Shown here piece after piece: positions 19,246 through 28,447 of a stretch of DNA of 64,000 nucleotides. Each line of letters opens with the position of its first letter. The stretch's first letter is position 1. A program made the translations under genes and the position numbers. The notes beneath the pieces are model-generated. The model was not told the origin of the DNA. It worked only from the letters and a program-made list of their open reading frames with translations, and made no database searches. The DNA is from Pseudomonas sp. FP2309 (lineage in GTDB: Bacteria > Pseudomonadota > Gammaproteobacteria > Pseudomonadales > Pseudomonadaceae), in NCBI RefSeq assembly GCF_030687575.1, contig NZ_CP117439.1, forward strand, positions 558,001-622,000. The letters are read 5' to 3'.

Positions 19246-21150
19246 ATGGCCACTCCCAGCGCTAGCTCTTATAACGCCGACGCCATCGAAGTCCTCTCGG
19301 GCCTCGACCCGGTGCGCAAACGCCCCGGCATGTACACCGACACCAGTCGGCCGAACCACCTTGCCCAGGAAGTCATCGACAACAGTGTCGACGAAGCCTT
19401 GGCCGGGCACGCCAAGTCGGTGCACGTCATTCTCCACGCTGACCATTCCCTGGAAGTGTCCGACGATGGTCGCGGCATGCCGGTGGACATCCACCCCGAA
19501 GAGGGCGTGTCGGGCGTCGAGCTGATCCTCACCAAGCTGCACGCCGGTGGCAAGTTCTCCAACAAGAACTACCAGTTCTCCGGTGGCTTGCACGGTGTAG
19601 GCATTTCCGTGGTCAACGCCCTGTCGACCCTGGTACGGGTCAAGGTCAAGCGTGACGGTAATGAGTACCAGATGACGTTCGCCGATGGCTACAAAGCCAC
19701 CGACCTGGAAGTGATCGGCACCGTTGGCAAGCGCAACACCGGCACCAGCGTGTACTTCGCGCCGGACCCTAAATACTTCGATTCGCCGAAATTCTCCATC
19801 AGCCGCCTCAAGCACGTGCTCAAGGCCAAGGCGGTGTTGTGCCCGGGCCTGTTGGTCACCTTTGAAGACAAAGGCACCGGCGAAAAGGTCGAGTGGCATT
19901 ACGAAGACGGTCTGCGTTCCTACCTGGAAGATTCCGTCAGCGATTTCGAGCGTCTGCCCAACGAACCGTTCTGCGGCAGCCTGGCCGGTAATAAAGAAGC
20001 CGTCGACTGGGCGCTGCTGTGGTTGCCCGAAGGCGGCGACAGCGTGCAGGAAAGCTACGTCAACCTGATCCCGACCGCCCAGGGCGGTACCCACGTCAAC
20101 GGTTTGCGTCAGGGCTTGCTGGACGCGATGCGCGAATTCTGCGAATACCGCAGCCTGCTGCCGCGCGGCGTCAAGCTGGCGCCGGAAGACGTGTGGGAGC
20201 GCATTGCGTTCGTGCTGTCGATGAAGATGCAGGAGCCGCAGTTTTCCGGTCAGACCAAGGAGCGCCTGTCGTCCCGCGAGGCCGCAGCATTTGTTTCGGG
20301 TGTGGTCAAAGACGCCTTCAGCCTGTGGCTCAACGAGCACCCGGAGCTGGGCCTGGCCCTGGCGGAGCTGGCGATCAACAACGCCGGCCGTCGCCTCAAG
20401 GCCAGCAAAAAGGTCGAACGCAAGCGCATCACCCAGGGCCCGGCATTGCCTGGCAAGCTGGCTGACTGCGCCGGGCAGGACCCGATGCGCTCCGAACTGT
20501 TCCTGGTGGAAGGCGATTCCGCCGGTGGTTCCGCCAAGCAAGCGCGGGACAAGGAATTCCAGGCAATCCTGCCGTTGCGCGGCAAGATCCTCAACACCTG
20601 GGAAGTCGATGGCAGCGAAGTTCTGGCCAGCCAGGAAGTGCACAACATCGCCGTGGCTATTGGTGTCGACCCGGGCGCGGCAGACATGAGCCAACTGCGT
20701 TACGGCAAAATTTGCATCCTGGCCGACGCCGACTCCGACGGTCTGCACATCGCCACTTTGCTGTGTGCGCTGTTCGTGCAGCACTTCCGCCCGTTGGTGG
20801 ATGCCGGTCACGTCTACGTCGCCATGCCGCCGCTGTACCGCATCGACTTGGGCAAAGAGATTTTCTACGCCCTCGACGAAGCCGAGCGTGACGGCATTCT
20901 CGACCGCCTCGTGGCCGAGAAAAAGCGCGGCAAGCCCCAGGTCACGCGATTCAAGGGGCTGGGTGAGATGAACCCGCCGCAACTGCGTGAAACCACCATG
21001 GACCCGAACACCCGGCGCCTGGTGCAGTTGACCCTGGAAGACTATGCCGCGACCTCGGAAATGATGGACATGCTGCTGGCCAAGAAGCGTGCGCCGGACC
21101 GTAAGTCCTGGCTGGAGTCCAAAGGCAACCTGGCCGAGGTTCTGGGCTGA
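19246..21150 (+). CDS. parE: DNA topoisomerase IV subunit B
   Basis: 634 residues, standard ParE length (no GyrB-type insert). The GHKL ATPase domain shows EVIDNSVDEALAG and DDGRGMP, then GGLHGVGISVVNALS. The TOPRIM domain has LFLVEGDSAGGSAKQ and later the DADSDGLHI metal block. Works with ParC to unlink sister chromosomes. The stop TGA shares its A with the ATG of the next gene. Confidence 0.97.
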   Translation: MATPSASSYNADAIEVLSGLDPVRKRPGMYTDTSRPNHLAQEVIDNSVDEALAGHAKSVHVILHADHSLEVSDDGRGMPVDIHPEEGVSGVELILTKLHAGGKFSNKNYQFSGGLHGVGISVVNALSTLVRVKVKRDGNEYQMTFADGYKATDLEVIGTVGKRNTGTSVYFAPDPKYFDSPKFSISRLKHVLKAKAVLCPGLLVTFEDKGTGEKVEWHYEDGLRSYLEDSVSDFERLPNEPFCGSLAGNKEAVDWALLWLPEGGDSVQESYVNLIPTAQGGTHVNGLRQGLLDAMREFCEYRSLLPRGVKLAPEDVWERIAFVLSMKMQEPQFSGQTKERLSSREAAAFVSGVVKDAFSLWLNEHPELGLALAELAINNAGRRLKASKKVERKRITQGPALPGKLADCAGQDPMRSELFLVEGDSAGGSAKQARDKEFQAILPLRGKILNTWEVDGSEVLASQEVHNIAVAIGVDPGAADMSQLRYGKICILADADSDGLHIATLLCALFVQHFRPLVDAGHVYVAMPPLYRIDLGKEIFYALDEAERDGILDRLVAEKKRGKPQVTRFKGLGEMNPPQLRETTMDPNTRRLVQLTLEDYAATSEMMDMLLAKKRAPDRKSWLESKGNLAEVLG

Positions 21151-22145
21151 TGCGCACAGGTGTCGCCCTGGCGATCCTGATGTTGAGCGGGTTGGCGAGC
21201 ACCCAGGTGATCGCCGCGCCCGTGGCTGAGCTTAAGCTGGTGTCCGAACACCCGGTGGACGGCATGCGCGGCGGCAACCTGTCGGGCCTGGCGCTGTGTG
21301 GCAACCGGCTGTGGACGGTTTCCGACCGTGACGATGACCAGATCTACCGCCTGGATACAAGCGCGCCGACCTGGCAGGCCGAGGCGGTGAAGATCGAGGT
21401 GCCGCCGGTGCCGGAATCCGGGTTGCCCTGGGGGCTGCGTTCGCGCACCAAGGCTGCGTCGTTCATTCGCGGTGGCGACCTGGATTTTGAAGCCATCGCC
21501 TGCGATGCCGCGGATAACCGCTACATCGTCAGCGAAGCCCATGCGGCGGTGCTGCAGGTGCCGGCCACGGGCGCGTCCGAGTGGTTGAAGATCGCGCCGA
21601 GCATGGTGCGGGAGGCGCGCGCCAGTGGCATGCTGCTGCACTTTAATGCCTTGTTCGAAGGCCTGGTGGTAAACCCCGAGGGCAATCAGATCTGGCTGGC
21701 TGCAGAACGTGAGCGGCGTGGGCTGATCTCCATCAAGCGTGCGCAAAGCGTGTGGGATTGTGATGGCCCTTGCGTGTTACTGAGCGAGGCCGGCCAGGAA
21801 ATGCAGCCAGCCAAGTTCGCCAACGCAAAAGCGGTCTCCAAGGATTTTGCCGACCTGGCCCTGTTCGACGGCAAGCTGTTTACCCTGGAGCGCAATGCGT
21901 TCCAGATCTGTCGGCGTGATGCGGTCACGGCTAAGGTCGAACTGTGCTGGTCGTTTGCCGATGAAACCCTGACGCCCGAGCGGCGTTACGCTCAGCCCTA
22001 TGGCTTGGCCGAAGCCCTGGTGGTGGATGCCGACGGTGCCTGGCTGGGCATCGACAACAACTTCGGCCCGCGTGCCGATGGTGAAAAACGCCCGGTGGTC
22101 TATCGTTTTGCCGCCCCGGTCGGTGGCTGGAGTGCCCAGCCATGA
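21150..22145 (+). CDS. Exported esterase-like / phytase-like beta-propeller protein
   Basis: 331 residues with a signal peptide (about 1-23, ending VIAA). Repeats of the type NLSGLALCGNRLWTVSDRDD and DFEAIACDAADNRYIVSEAH recall the 'esterase-like activity of phytase' beta-propeller family, predicted to be periplasmic. Enzymatic role unproven. It lies between parE and parC and starts on the parE stop codon, so it is co-translated with parE. The link to topoisomerase IV is probably only one of shared transcription. Confidence 0.8.
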   Translation: MRTGVALAILMLSGLASTQVIAAPVAELKLVSEHPVDGMRGGNLSGLALCGNRLWTVSDRDDDQIYRLDTSAPTWQAEAVKIEVPPVPESGLPWGLRSRTKAASFIRGGDLDFEAIACDAADNRYIVSEAHAAVLQVPATGASEWLKIAPSMVREARASGMLLHFNALFEGLVVNPEGNQIWLAAERERRGLISIKRAQSVWDCDGPCVLLSEAGQEMQPAKFANAKAVSKDFADLALFDGKLFTLERNAFQICRRDAVTAKVELCWSFADETLTPERRYAQPYGLAEALVVDADGAWLGIDNNFGPRADGEKRPVVYRFAAPVGGWSAQP

Positions 22146-22218
22146 ATGATCAACCCCTTGAATTGACTCAGCGCAGCGGCCTTTCCGCTGCGCCTTACCA
22201 AACATTGATGAGGCCCGC

Positions 22219-24483
22219 ATGAGTGACATCCTCGCAGACAGCTTAGACGGCGTAGAACGCCGGTCGCTGGCTGACTTCACCGAAAGTGCCTACCTCAACT
22301 ACTCCATGTACGTGATCATGGACCGTGCCTTGCCGCATATCGGCGACGGCCTCAAGCCCGTGCAGCGGCGCATCATCTACGCCATGAGTGAGTTGGGCCT
22401 GGACGCCGATTCCAAGCACAAGAAGTCGGCGCGTACCGTCGGTGACGTTCTGGGCAAGTTCCACCCCCACGGCGACTCGGCGTGCTACGAAGCCATGGTG
22501 CTGATGGCCCAGCCATTCAGTTACCGCTACACGCTGGTGGACGGCCAGGGTAACTGGGGTGCGCCGGACGATCCCAAGTCGTTTGCCGCGATGCGATACA
22601 CCGAGGCGCGGTTGTCGCGTTACTCAGAGGTGCTGCTCAGCGAATTGGGGCAGGGCACTGCCGACTGGGGGCCGAACTTCGACGGCACTCTCGACGAGCC
22701 CCTGGTGTTGCCGGCTCGTTTGCCGAATATTCTGCTCAATGGCACCACCGGGATCGCGGTGGGCATGGCCACCGATGTGCCGCCGCATAACCTGCGCGAA
22801 GTCGCAACGGCCTGCGTGCGCTTGCTCGATGAGCCCAAGGCCACGGTCGAGCAGCTCTGTGAGCATATCCAGGGCCCGGATTACCCGACCGAAGCGGAAA
22901 TCATCACGCCACGCGCTGACCTGCTGAAGATGTACGAGACCGGCAAGGGTTCTGTGCGCATGCGCGCCGTATACCACATCGAAGACGGCGACATTATCGT
23001 CACCGCGCTGCCGCACCAGGTGTCCGGTGCCAAGGTGTTGGAACAGATCGCCGCGCTGATGCAGGCCAAGCCGTCGAAATTGCCGCAGGTTGCCGACCTG
23101 CGTGACGAGTCCGACCACGAAAACCCCTGCCGCATTGTGATCATCCCCACCAATAGCCGGGTCGATCACGAAGTCCTCATGCAGCATCTGTTCGCCAGCA
23201 CCGACCTGGAGTCCAGCTACCGGGTCAACATCAATATCATTGGCCTGGACGGCAAGCCTCAGCTGAAAAACCTGCGCAACCTGCTGGTGGAATGGCTTGA
23301 GTTCCGGGTGCGGACCGTTCGTCGTCGCCTGCAATTCCGCTTGGACAAGGTCGAGCGCCGCCTGCACCTGTTGGACGGTTTGCTGATCGCCTACCTCAAC
23401 CTGGATGAAGTGATCCACATCATCCGCACCGCCGAGCACCCGAAAGCCGAACTGATCGCGCGTTTCGAGCTGAGCGAGATCCAGGCTGACTACATCCTCG
23501 ACACTCGCTTGCGCCAATTGGCGCGACTGGAAGAAATGAAGCTGCGCGACGAACAGGACGCGCTGCTCAAGGAACAAGCCAAGCTGCAAGCCCTGCTGGG
23601 CAGCGAAACCAAGCTGAAAAAGCTGGTACGCAGCGAGCTGATCAAAGACGCCGAAACCTATGGCGATGACCGCCGTTCGCCGATTGTCCAGCGTGCCGAA
23701 GCCAAGGCCCTGACAGAAACCGAACTGTTGCCTAACGAGAAAATTACCGTCGTTCTGTCGGAAAAGGGTTGGGTTCGTTCCGCCAAAGGGCATGATATTG
23801 ACGCCACTGGCTTGTCGTACAAGGCTGGCGATGGTTTCAAGACCGCCGCAGCCGGGCGTTCCAACCAGTTTGCAGTGTTTATTGACTCTACGGGGCGCAG
23901 CTATTCGGTGCCGGCGCACACCTTGCCGTCCGCTCGGGGGCAGGGCGAGCCGTTGACCGGGCGTCTGACGCCGCCGCCGGGGGCGAATTTCGAGTGTGTG
24001 TTGCTGCCCGATGATGACTCGCTGTACGTGATTGCCTCGGATGCGGGGTACGGGTTCGTGGTCAAGGGTGAAGACCTGCAGGCCAAGAACAAGGCGGGTA
24101 AGGCGCTGTTGAGCCTGCCGAACAACGCCAAGGTGATCCTGCCGCGACCGGTGGATGACCGCGAGAGCAACTGGCTGGCCTCGGTGACCACCGAGGGGCG
24201 CCTGTTGGTGTTCAAGATCAGCGATTTGCCGCAGTTGGGCAAAGGTAAGGGCAACAAGATTATTGGTATTCCAGGGGAGCGGGTGGCCAGTCGCGAAGAG
24301 TATGTGACCGACATCGCGGTAATCCCGGAAGGCGCTACATTGGTACTTCAGGCCGGTAAACGCACGCTGTCGCTGCGGCCTGACGACCTGGAGCACTACA
24401 AGGGCGAGCGTGGTCGGCGGGGTAACAAGCTGCCACGTGGCTTCCAGCGCGTCGATGCATTGCTGGTTGAAGCGCCCGTTTAA
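22219..24483 (+). CDS. parC: DNA topoisomerase IV subunit A
   Basis: 754 residues. The catalytic tyrosine is Y127 in RYTEARL. The quinolone-determining region reads [12 protein letters not shown] with S87 and E91, the sensitive-type residues at the positions altered in resistant P. aeruginosa. GyrA-type C-terminal repeats follow (about 500-740). Cuts and rejoins DNA during decatenation with ParE. It lies 73 bases after the phytase-like gene. Confidence 0.97.
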   Translation: MSDILADSLDGVERRSLADFTESAYLNYSMYVIMDRALPHIGDGLKPVQRRIIYAMSELGLDADSKHKKSARTVGDVLGKFHPHGDSACYEAMVLMAQPFSYRYTLVDGQGNWGAPDDPKSFAAMRYTEARLSRYSEVLLSELGQGTADWGPNFDGTLDEPLVLPARLPNILLNGTTGIAVGMATDVPPHNLREVATACVRLLDEPKATVEQLCEHIQGPDYPTEAEIITPRADLLKMYETGKGSVRMRAVYHIEDGDIIVTALPHQVSGAKVLEQIAALMQAKPSKLPQVADLRDESDHENPCRIVIIPTNSRVDHEVLMQHLFASTDLESSYRVNINIIGLDGKPQLKNLRNLLVEWLEFRVRTVRRRLQFRLDKVERRLHLLDGLLIAYLNLDEVIHIIRTAEHPKAELIARFELSEIQADYILDTRLRQLARLEEMKLRDEQDALLKEQAKLQALLGSETKLKKLVRSELIKDAETYGDDRRSPIVQRAEAKALTETELLPNEKITVVLSEKGWVRSAKGHDIDATGLSYKAGDGFKTAAAGRSNQFAVFIDSTGRSYSVPAHTLPSARGQGEPLTGRLTPPPGANFECVLLPDDDSLYVIASDAGYGFVVKGEDLQAKNKAGKALLSLPNNAKVILPRPVDDRESNWLASVTTEGRLLVFKISDLPQLGKGKGNKIIGIPGERVASREEYVTDIAVIPEGATLVLQAGKRTLSLRPDDLEHYKGERGRRGNKLPRGFQRVDALLVEAPV

Positions 24484-24499
24484 CGCGGTTTAGAGGGCT

Positions 24500-24582
24500 C
24501 GATCTACGATTTAACGCGTAGATCGGCGCTTTCGCGCTGGAGTCATGGCGCATATTCACGGATGATATGGCCTTTCCAGCGC
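24500..24582. repeat. Inverted repeats between parC and the PqiC-like gene
   Basis: CGATCTACG (24500-24508) pairs perfectly with CGTAGATCG (24517-24525). Further on GCGCTGGA (24534-24541) pairs with TCCAGCGC (24575-24582). Neither has a T-run. The first could be a weak terminator for the parE-parC run; the second flanks the region where the promoter of the lipoprotein gene would lie. Confidence 0.45.
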
Positions 24583-24656
24583 CGGCGTGGCCGAGCGTGT
24601 TTAGGTTATTTTTAGTATTACATTGTGGTTCGCCTTGTGGCAGCCACCTGGATGGG

Positions 24657-25370
24657 ATGATGACTGCTCCACGCCTTCCTTTTATTTTCATGCTCGCTGG
24701 CCTTTTGGGGCTGGCGGGTTGCAGCACACACCAACCTGTGTCGCTGTACCAGTTGGACAGCGGAAGTCCGGCTCAACCCGCACAGGCCGCCGGTATGGCT
24801 GTGTTGCTGGGGCCCGTGGTCGTCGCTGACTACCTGCAACGCGAAACCCTGCTGCAACGTCAGAATGACGGCAGCCTGCAAGGTGCCACAGATGGTCGTT
24901 GGGCGGGCAGCCTGTCTTCCGACATCAACCAACTGATGTTGCGCCAGGTGGCCGGTCAATTGGACAGCCAGCGGGTGGTCCTCTCGCCTGCGCCTGCGGG
25001 TTTCATCCCGGATGTGCAGGTCTTGCTGACCATTACCCGGCTCGACTCCGGTACGTCGCAGCCAGCGATCCTTGATGCGCAATGGCGCCTGATCGACCGC
25101 CGTGGTCAGGTGCGTGACAACCGTATCGTGCACTTGCAGGAAGAGCACGCCGGCACCACCGCCTCCCAGGTTCAGGCCCAGGGCGTGTTGTTGCAGCAGT
25201 TGGCGCAGCAGTTGTCGGTGGCGCTCAAGCCATTGGCCAACCAACCGCCTATTGCCGAGGCCCCGCGCAAGCAGAGTGCTCCGGCACAGACCAAGCCTGC
25301 CGAACCGCAGCGTCCCAAGATGCCGATGGCCACGCCGATCCGCACGGATATGGAAGTGTTCAGGTTCTGA
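24657..25370 (+). CDS. PqiC-family ABC-transport auxiliary lipoprotein
   Basis: About 237 residues with a lipobox LAGC (Cys 22), so a periplasmic lipoprotein. The body matches the ABC-type transport auxiliary (DUF330/PqiC) pattern: YQLDS, then VLLGPVVVADYLQRETLLQR and W(A)GSLSSDINQLMLRQV. These proteins partner MCE-type lipid-transport systems (PqiABC), but pqiA and pqiB are not adjacent. The C-terminal 45 residues are Pro/Ala/Lys-rich and probably disordered. Starts at 24657 or 24660 (two ATGs); the frame upstream to 24567 is unlikely to be translated. A very strong inverted repeat follows. Confidence 0.75.
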   Translation: MMTAPRLPFIFMLAGLLGLAGCSTHQPVSLYQLDSGSPAQPAQAAGMAVLLGPVVVADYLQRETLLQRQNDGSLQGATDGRWAGSLSSDINQLMLRQVAGQLDSQRVVLSPAPAGFIPDVQVLLTITRLDSGTSQPAILDAQWRLIDRRGQVRDNRIVHLQEEHAGTTASQVQAQGVLLQQLAQQLSVALKPLANQPPIAEAPRKQSAPAQTKPAEPQRPKMPMATPIRTDMEVFRF

Positions 25371-25374
25371 TCCG

Positions 25375-25431
25375 AATCGCGCACAAACAAAAGGCCCGCT
25401 TACTCAGCGGGCCTTTTGTTTGTGCGCGATT
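25375..25431. terminator. Perfect 26-bp inverted repeat, strong terminator
   Basis: Arms 25375-25400 and 25406-25431 are perfectly complementary over 26 bases with a 5-base loop. The core AAAGGCCCGC / GCGGGCCTTT with its T-run makes a classic terminator working in both directions. The pairing continues well past the core into an A/T-rich and then CGCGC section, which is longer than termination needs. Starts 4 bases after the PqiC-like stop. Confidence 0.9.
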
Positions 25432-25454
25432 TACTTGAAGCCTGTGGCGATCCA

Positions 25455-25485
25455 ATTGGGGGAGGGGGCAAGCTCCCTCCCACAT
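25455..25485. repeat. REP-like element
   Basis: Imperfect palindrome of the form TGGGGGAGGG-ggcaag-CTCCCTCCCA, the same GTGGGAGGGGGCAAGC family seen at 28394, 51720 and 58453. It lies just behind the strong terminator and before the convergent YtjB-like gene. Confidence 0.65.
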
Positions 25486-25509
25486 TCCACATGGACCTGG
25501 CGGTGTGCT

Positions 25510-27039
25510 TCAGGGCTTGGCGCGTGTCTCATGCATCCGCGCCAGTTGCCGCTCCAGCATCGACGGATACGGCTCCATCAGCCGTTCTACGCAACTTGCG
25601 CCCTCAGGGCTGGCAATCGGGCGGATACGTGCGCGCTGGCGGATCAAGGTGTCTTCGCTGATCTTGCGCTCCACCAGCAGCAGGTTGCGGCTGTGTTGAG
25701 ACAGCGCCAGGGCGTCCTGGGCGATCTCGGTCAGCAGCAGATCGATCTGGCTCATGCCAAACAGGTCGTCACCCACCGTCAAGCCAAGCTGCAGTTGCAA
25801 GGTAATGCCGCTGTCGGCCACTTCAATCTGCAGCGCGTGGCCCAGGGCACGTAGTAACTCGCCGCAGCAGATGGCGTTGGTCAGGTAGTCCTCGCCGCTG
25901 TCCTCGCTGTGGAACAGCATTAATGTGCTGCCATCGTTGAGGGTGTGCAGTTCGCTCTGGTACAGCGAAGCGGCCTGGTCGAGGCAATCACGGTAGCGCT
26001 CGAGCAGCTCAGTCAGGCGTGCGCGAGGCAGGCGCCGCAATTGGTCCTGAGCGCCCAGTTGCACGGCCAGTACGGCGCTGTGCTGGGGCTCGGCGTTCCT
26101 GACCGGCACGGCTTTAGGTGCGACAGCCGGGCTGTTGGTCGAGGTGTCGCGCAGGTCGGCGAAGGGGTCTTCGTCATCCAGCTCGTCTTCTTCGGCCCTG
26201 ATGACCTTGCGGGTTGCAGGCTTGAGGCCGGCAACCGGGGCGCTCTCGTCGAAGCCAGGTTCACGCAGGTCACGCACTTCAAATTCGGGGGCATCGTCGT
26301 CGCTGTCGTCGTATTCCGGCTCGGGCTCAACCACGCGTACCTGCGGCTCCGGGGCGAAGCTGGCGTGCAGTTGGCGGGCGAGGTCGCCGATTTCGTCCTG
26401 ACGATCGGTGGCCGGGGTGTGTTCGTCGATGTCCCGCAGCCAGATGCGCAGTTGCATCAACGGCGTGGAGATATGCCGACCCAGGCGCAGGCTCAAGGCC
26501 AGCGCCAGTGCCAGGAGGATCGCACTGAGAATGCCCATGCTTTGCAGGCTGATGGTCATCGGCTGCTGAAACTGTTGCATGTCCAGGCTGATGCGCAACT
26601 GGCCGGCCTTTACGTCCTGAAAGGTAATGTTGCTCTGGTACAGGCCTTCGGCTTCACCCAGCAGGCCGTTTTTCGGGCGTTGCCCGGCTTCGGCCATGAT
26701 CCGGTTGTCCACGCTGTAGATGGCGGCGTGGGCCACCAGCGGGTTCTTGGTCAGGTTATTGAGCAGCACGTTGAGGCTGAGGATGTCGTTGGACACCAAC
26801 AGCTCGGTCGCCGACGTGGCGGTCTGGGTGGTCAAGCTCTCGCCCAGGGCGTCGGCTTGCTCGTGCATGGCCTGTTTGAACTGCAAACCCATGACGCAGG
26901 CATAGATCACCAGGGCCAGGGCGACCAGGATCACGTTATGGCTGGCGATGCGTAATGCGATCGGTACACGGCGGTGGCGCAGTGCCCGGAAGATCAGCAG
27001 GAAGAAGTTATCGGTTTTTACTGGCGTGGGCCGGTTCAC
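25510..27039 (-). CDS. Smp/YtjB/AhpA-like membrane protein with HAMP and cyclase-like domain
   Basis: 509 residues from a GTG start (27039, VNRPTPVKTD); a longer frame begins at 27102 but a promoter (27075-27103) lies over it. TM1 is about 33-53, then a roughly 110-residue periplasmic part, TM2 about 163-185, and a HAMP-like linker (RLGRHISTPLMQLRIWLRDID). A Glu/Asp-rich disordered stretch follows. The last 200 residues follow the class III nucleotide-cyclase pattern (VLAVQL..., LNDGSTLMLFHS, LQLGLTVGDDLF, AQDALALSQHSRN) but lack the first metal aspartate, so the domain is probably inactive. It is divergent from serB, as ytjB/smp is in E. coli. Role unknown. Confidence 0.7.
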   Translation of the reverse strand: MNRPTPVKTDNFFLLIFRALRHRRVPIALRIASHNVILVALALVIYACVMGLQFKQAMHEQADALGESLTTQTATSATELLVSNDILSLNVLLNNLTKNPLVAHAAIYSVDNRIMAEAGQRPKNGLLGEAEGLYQSNITFQDVKAGQLRISLDMQQFQQPMTISLQSMGILSAILLALALALSLRLGRHISTPLMQLRIWLRDIDEHTPATDRQDEIGDLARQLHASFAPEPQVRVVEPEPEYDDSDDDAPEFEVRDLREPGFDESAPVAGLKPATRKVIRAEEDELDDEDPFADLRDTSTNSPAVAPKAVPVRNAEPQHSAVLAVQLGAQDQLRRLPRARLTELLERYRDCLDQAASLYQSELHTLNDGSTLMLFHSEDSGEDYLTNAICCGELLRALGHALQIEVADSGITLQLQLGLTVGDDLFGMSQIDLLLTEIAQDALALSQHSRNLLLVERKISEDTLIRQRARIRPIASPEGASCVERLMEPYPSMLERQLARMHETRAKP

Positions 27040-27074
27040 TTGCGCTCGGCTCTCGGTCCGTGAAGTTGACGCGC

Positions 27075-27103
27075 AGTATAGCGACAGGCCCAAGACCGGC
27101 AAA
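27075..27103 (-). promoter_or_regulatory. Sigma-70-type promoter of the YtjB-like gene
   Basis: Read on the minus strand: TTTGCC, 17 bases, TATACT. The -10 ends 35 bases before the GTG start at 27039, which supports that start over the one at 27102. Confidence 0.6.
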
Positions 27104-27172
27104 GCGCTGGCTGTGCCCGATGGTCACTGAAAGTGGGTAGAATGCGGTTTTTTTCCAGCCTGGGGGTGCGCC

Positions 27173-28387
27173 TTGCGCGAAATTGTCCTGATAAACATCA
27201 CCGGTGTTGACCGTCCGGGTCTCACCGCCGCCATTACCGGTGTTCTGGCCCAGGGTGGTGTGAACATTCTCGACATTGGCCAGGCAGTGATTCACGACAC
27301 CCTGTCGTTCGGCATCCTGGTGGAAATTCCGAGCACCGAGCAGGCCTCGTCCGTGCTCAAGGACATCCTGTTTACGGCGTACAAGCTCGACCAGCAGGTG
27401 CGTTTCACTCCGGTGTCCGAAGAGGACTACCAGCACTGGGTGGCTGGCCAGGGCAAGAAACGCCACATCGTGACGCTGTTGACCCGCAAGGTTACCGCCG
27501 AACAATTGCAGCGTGTCAGCTCGATCACCGCGCACTACGGTTTGAACATCGACCATATCGACCGTCTGTCGGGGCGCATGCCGTTGGACACGCCGGCTGA
27601 CCAGGGCAAGGGTTGCGTCGAGTTCTCCGTGCGCGGCGAACCGGCCGACCCGCAGGCCCTGCGCGCCGAGTTTCTCAGCGTTGCCCAGGAACTGAATGTC
27701 GACATCGCGTTCCAGGAAGACTCGCTGTTCCGTCGTAACCGTCGCCTCGCGGTATTCGATATGGACTCCACCCTGATTGAAGCCGAAGTGATCGACGAAC
27801 TGGCCAAGGCCGCCGGCGTGGGCGAGCAGGTGTCCGCGATCACCGAACGTGCCATGGCCGGTGAGCTGGATTTCCGCGCCAGTTTCAAAGAGCGTCTGGC
27901 GCTGCTCAAAGGCCTGGATGTGAGCGTGCTGGATTCCATCGGCGCGTCCCTGCGCCTGACCGAAGGCGCCGAAACCCTGTTCGCCGAGCTCAAGCGCCTG
28001 GGTTACAAAACCGCGATCCTATCCGGTGGCTTTACCTACTTTGCCAAGCAGTTGCAGGCCAAGCTGGGCATCGACTACGTGTTCGCCAACGAGCTGGAAG
28101 TGGTGGATGGCAAGGTGACCGGCGTGGCGGTCGAGCCGATTGTCGACGCACAACGCAAGGCGGATTTGCTCAAGGAGCTGGCCCACAAGGAAGGTTTGCG
28201 TCTGGAGCAGACCATTGCGGTCGGCGACGGGGCGAATGACTTGCCGATGCTGGCGATTGCCGGGTTGGGGGTGGCGTTCCGTGCCAAGCCGCTGGTCAAG
28301 CAGTCGGCAAAGCAGGCGATTTCAACGCTGGGGCTGGATGGGGTGTTGTATCTGTTGGGCTTTCGCGACCGCGACGGTCAGCTGTAG
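27173..28387 (+). CDS. serB: Phosphoserine phosphatase SerB
   Basis: 404 residues; last step of L-serine synthesis in the cytosol. N-terminal ACT-type regulatory region (REIVLINITGVDRPGLTAAIT) repeats around 85-160, then the HAD catalytic domain with FDMDSTLIEAEVIDELA, SGGFTYF and GDGANDLPML. Start is TTG 27173 behind a GGGGG box; the frame has no upstream ATG. A TAGAAT -10-like element lies at about 27138. Confidence 0.95.
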   Translation: MREIVLINITGVDRPGLTAAITGVLAQGGVNILDIGQAVIHDTLSFGILVEIPSTEQASSVLKDILFTAYKLDQQVRFTPVSEEDYQHWVAGQGKKRHIVTLLTRKVTAEQLQRVSSITAHYGLNIDHIDRLSGRMPLDTPADQGKGCVEFSVRGEPADPQALRAEFLSVAQELNVDIAFQEDSLFRRNRRLAVFDMDSTLIEAEVIDELAKAAGVGEQVSAITERAMAGELDFRASFKERLALLKGLDVSVLDSIGASLRLTEGAETLFAELKRLGYKTAILSGGFTYFAKQLQAKLGIDYVFANELEVVDGKVTGVAVEPIVDAQRKADLLKELAHKEGLRLEQTIAVGDGANDLPMLAIAGLGVAFRAKPLVKQSAKQAISTLGLDGVLYLLGFRDRDGQL

Positions 28388-28393
28388 TTGAAG

Positions 28394-28427
28394 AAATGTG
28401 GGAGGGGGATTGCCCCCTCTCACATTT
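28394..28427. terminator. Bidirectional hairpin / REP between serB and psd
   Basis: Arms 28394-28408 and 28413-28427, 15 bases each with one G-U pair, starting AAATGTGGGAGGGGG. The A/T ends give a T-run for both converging genes. Same repeat family as at 25455, 51720 and 58453. Confidence 0.75.
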
Positions 28428-28447
28428 GGGTCTTTGCAGACCTGGAA

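Noticed and set aside
24567..24656. Upstream extension of the PqiC-like protein
   Set aside because: It would place 30 residues before an intact lipoprotein signal and has no ribosome site.
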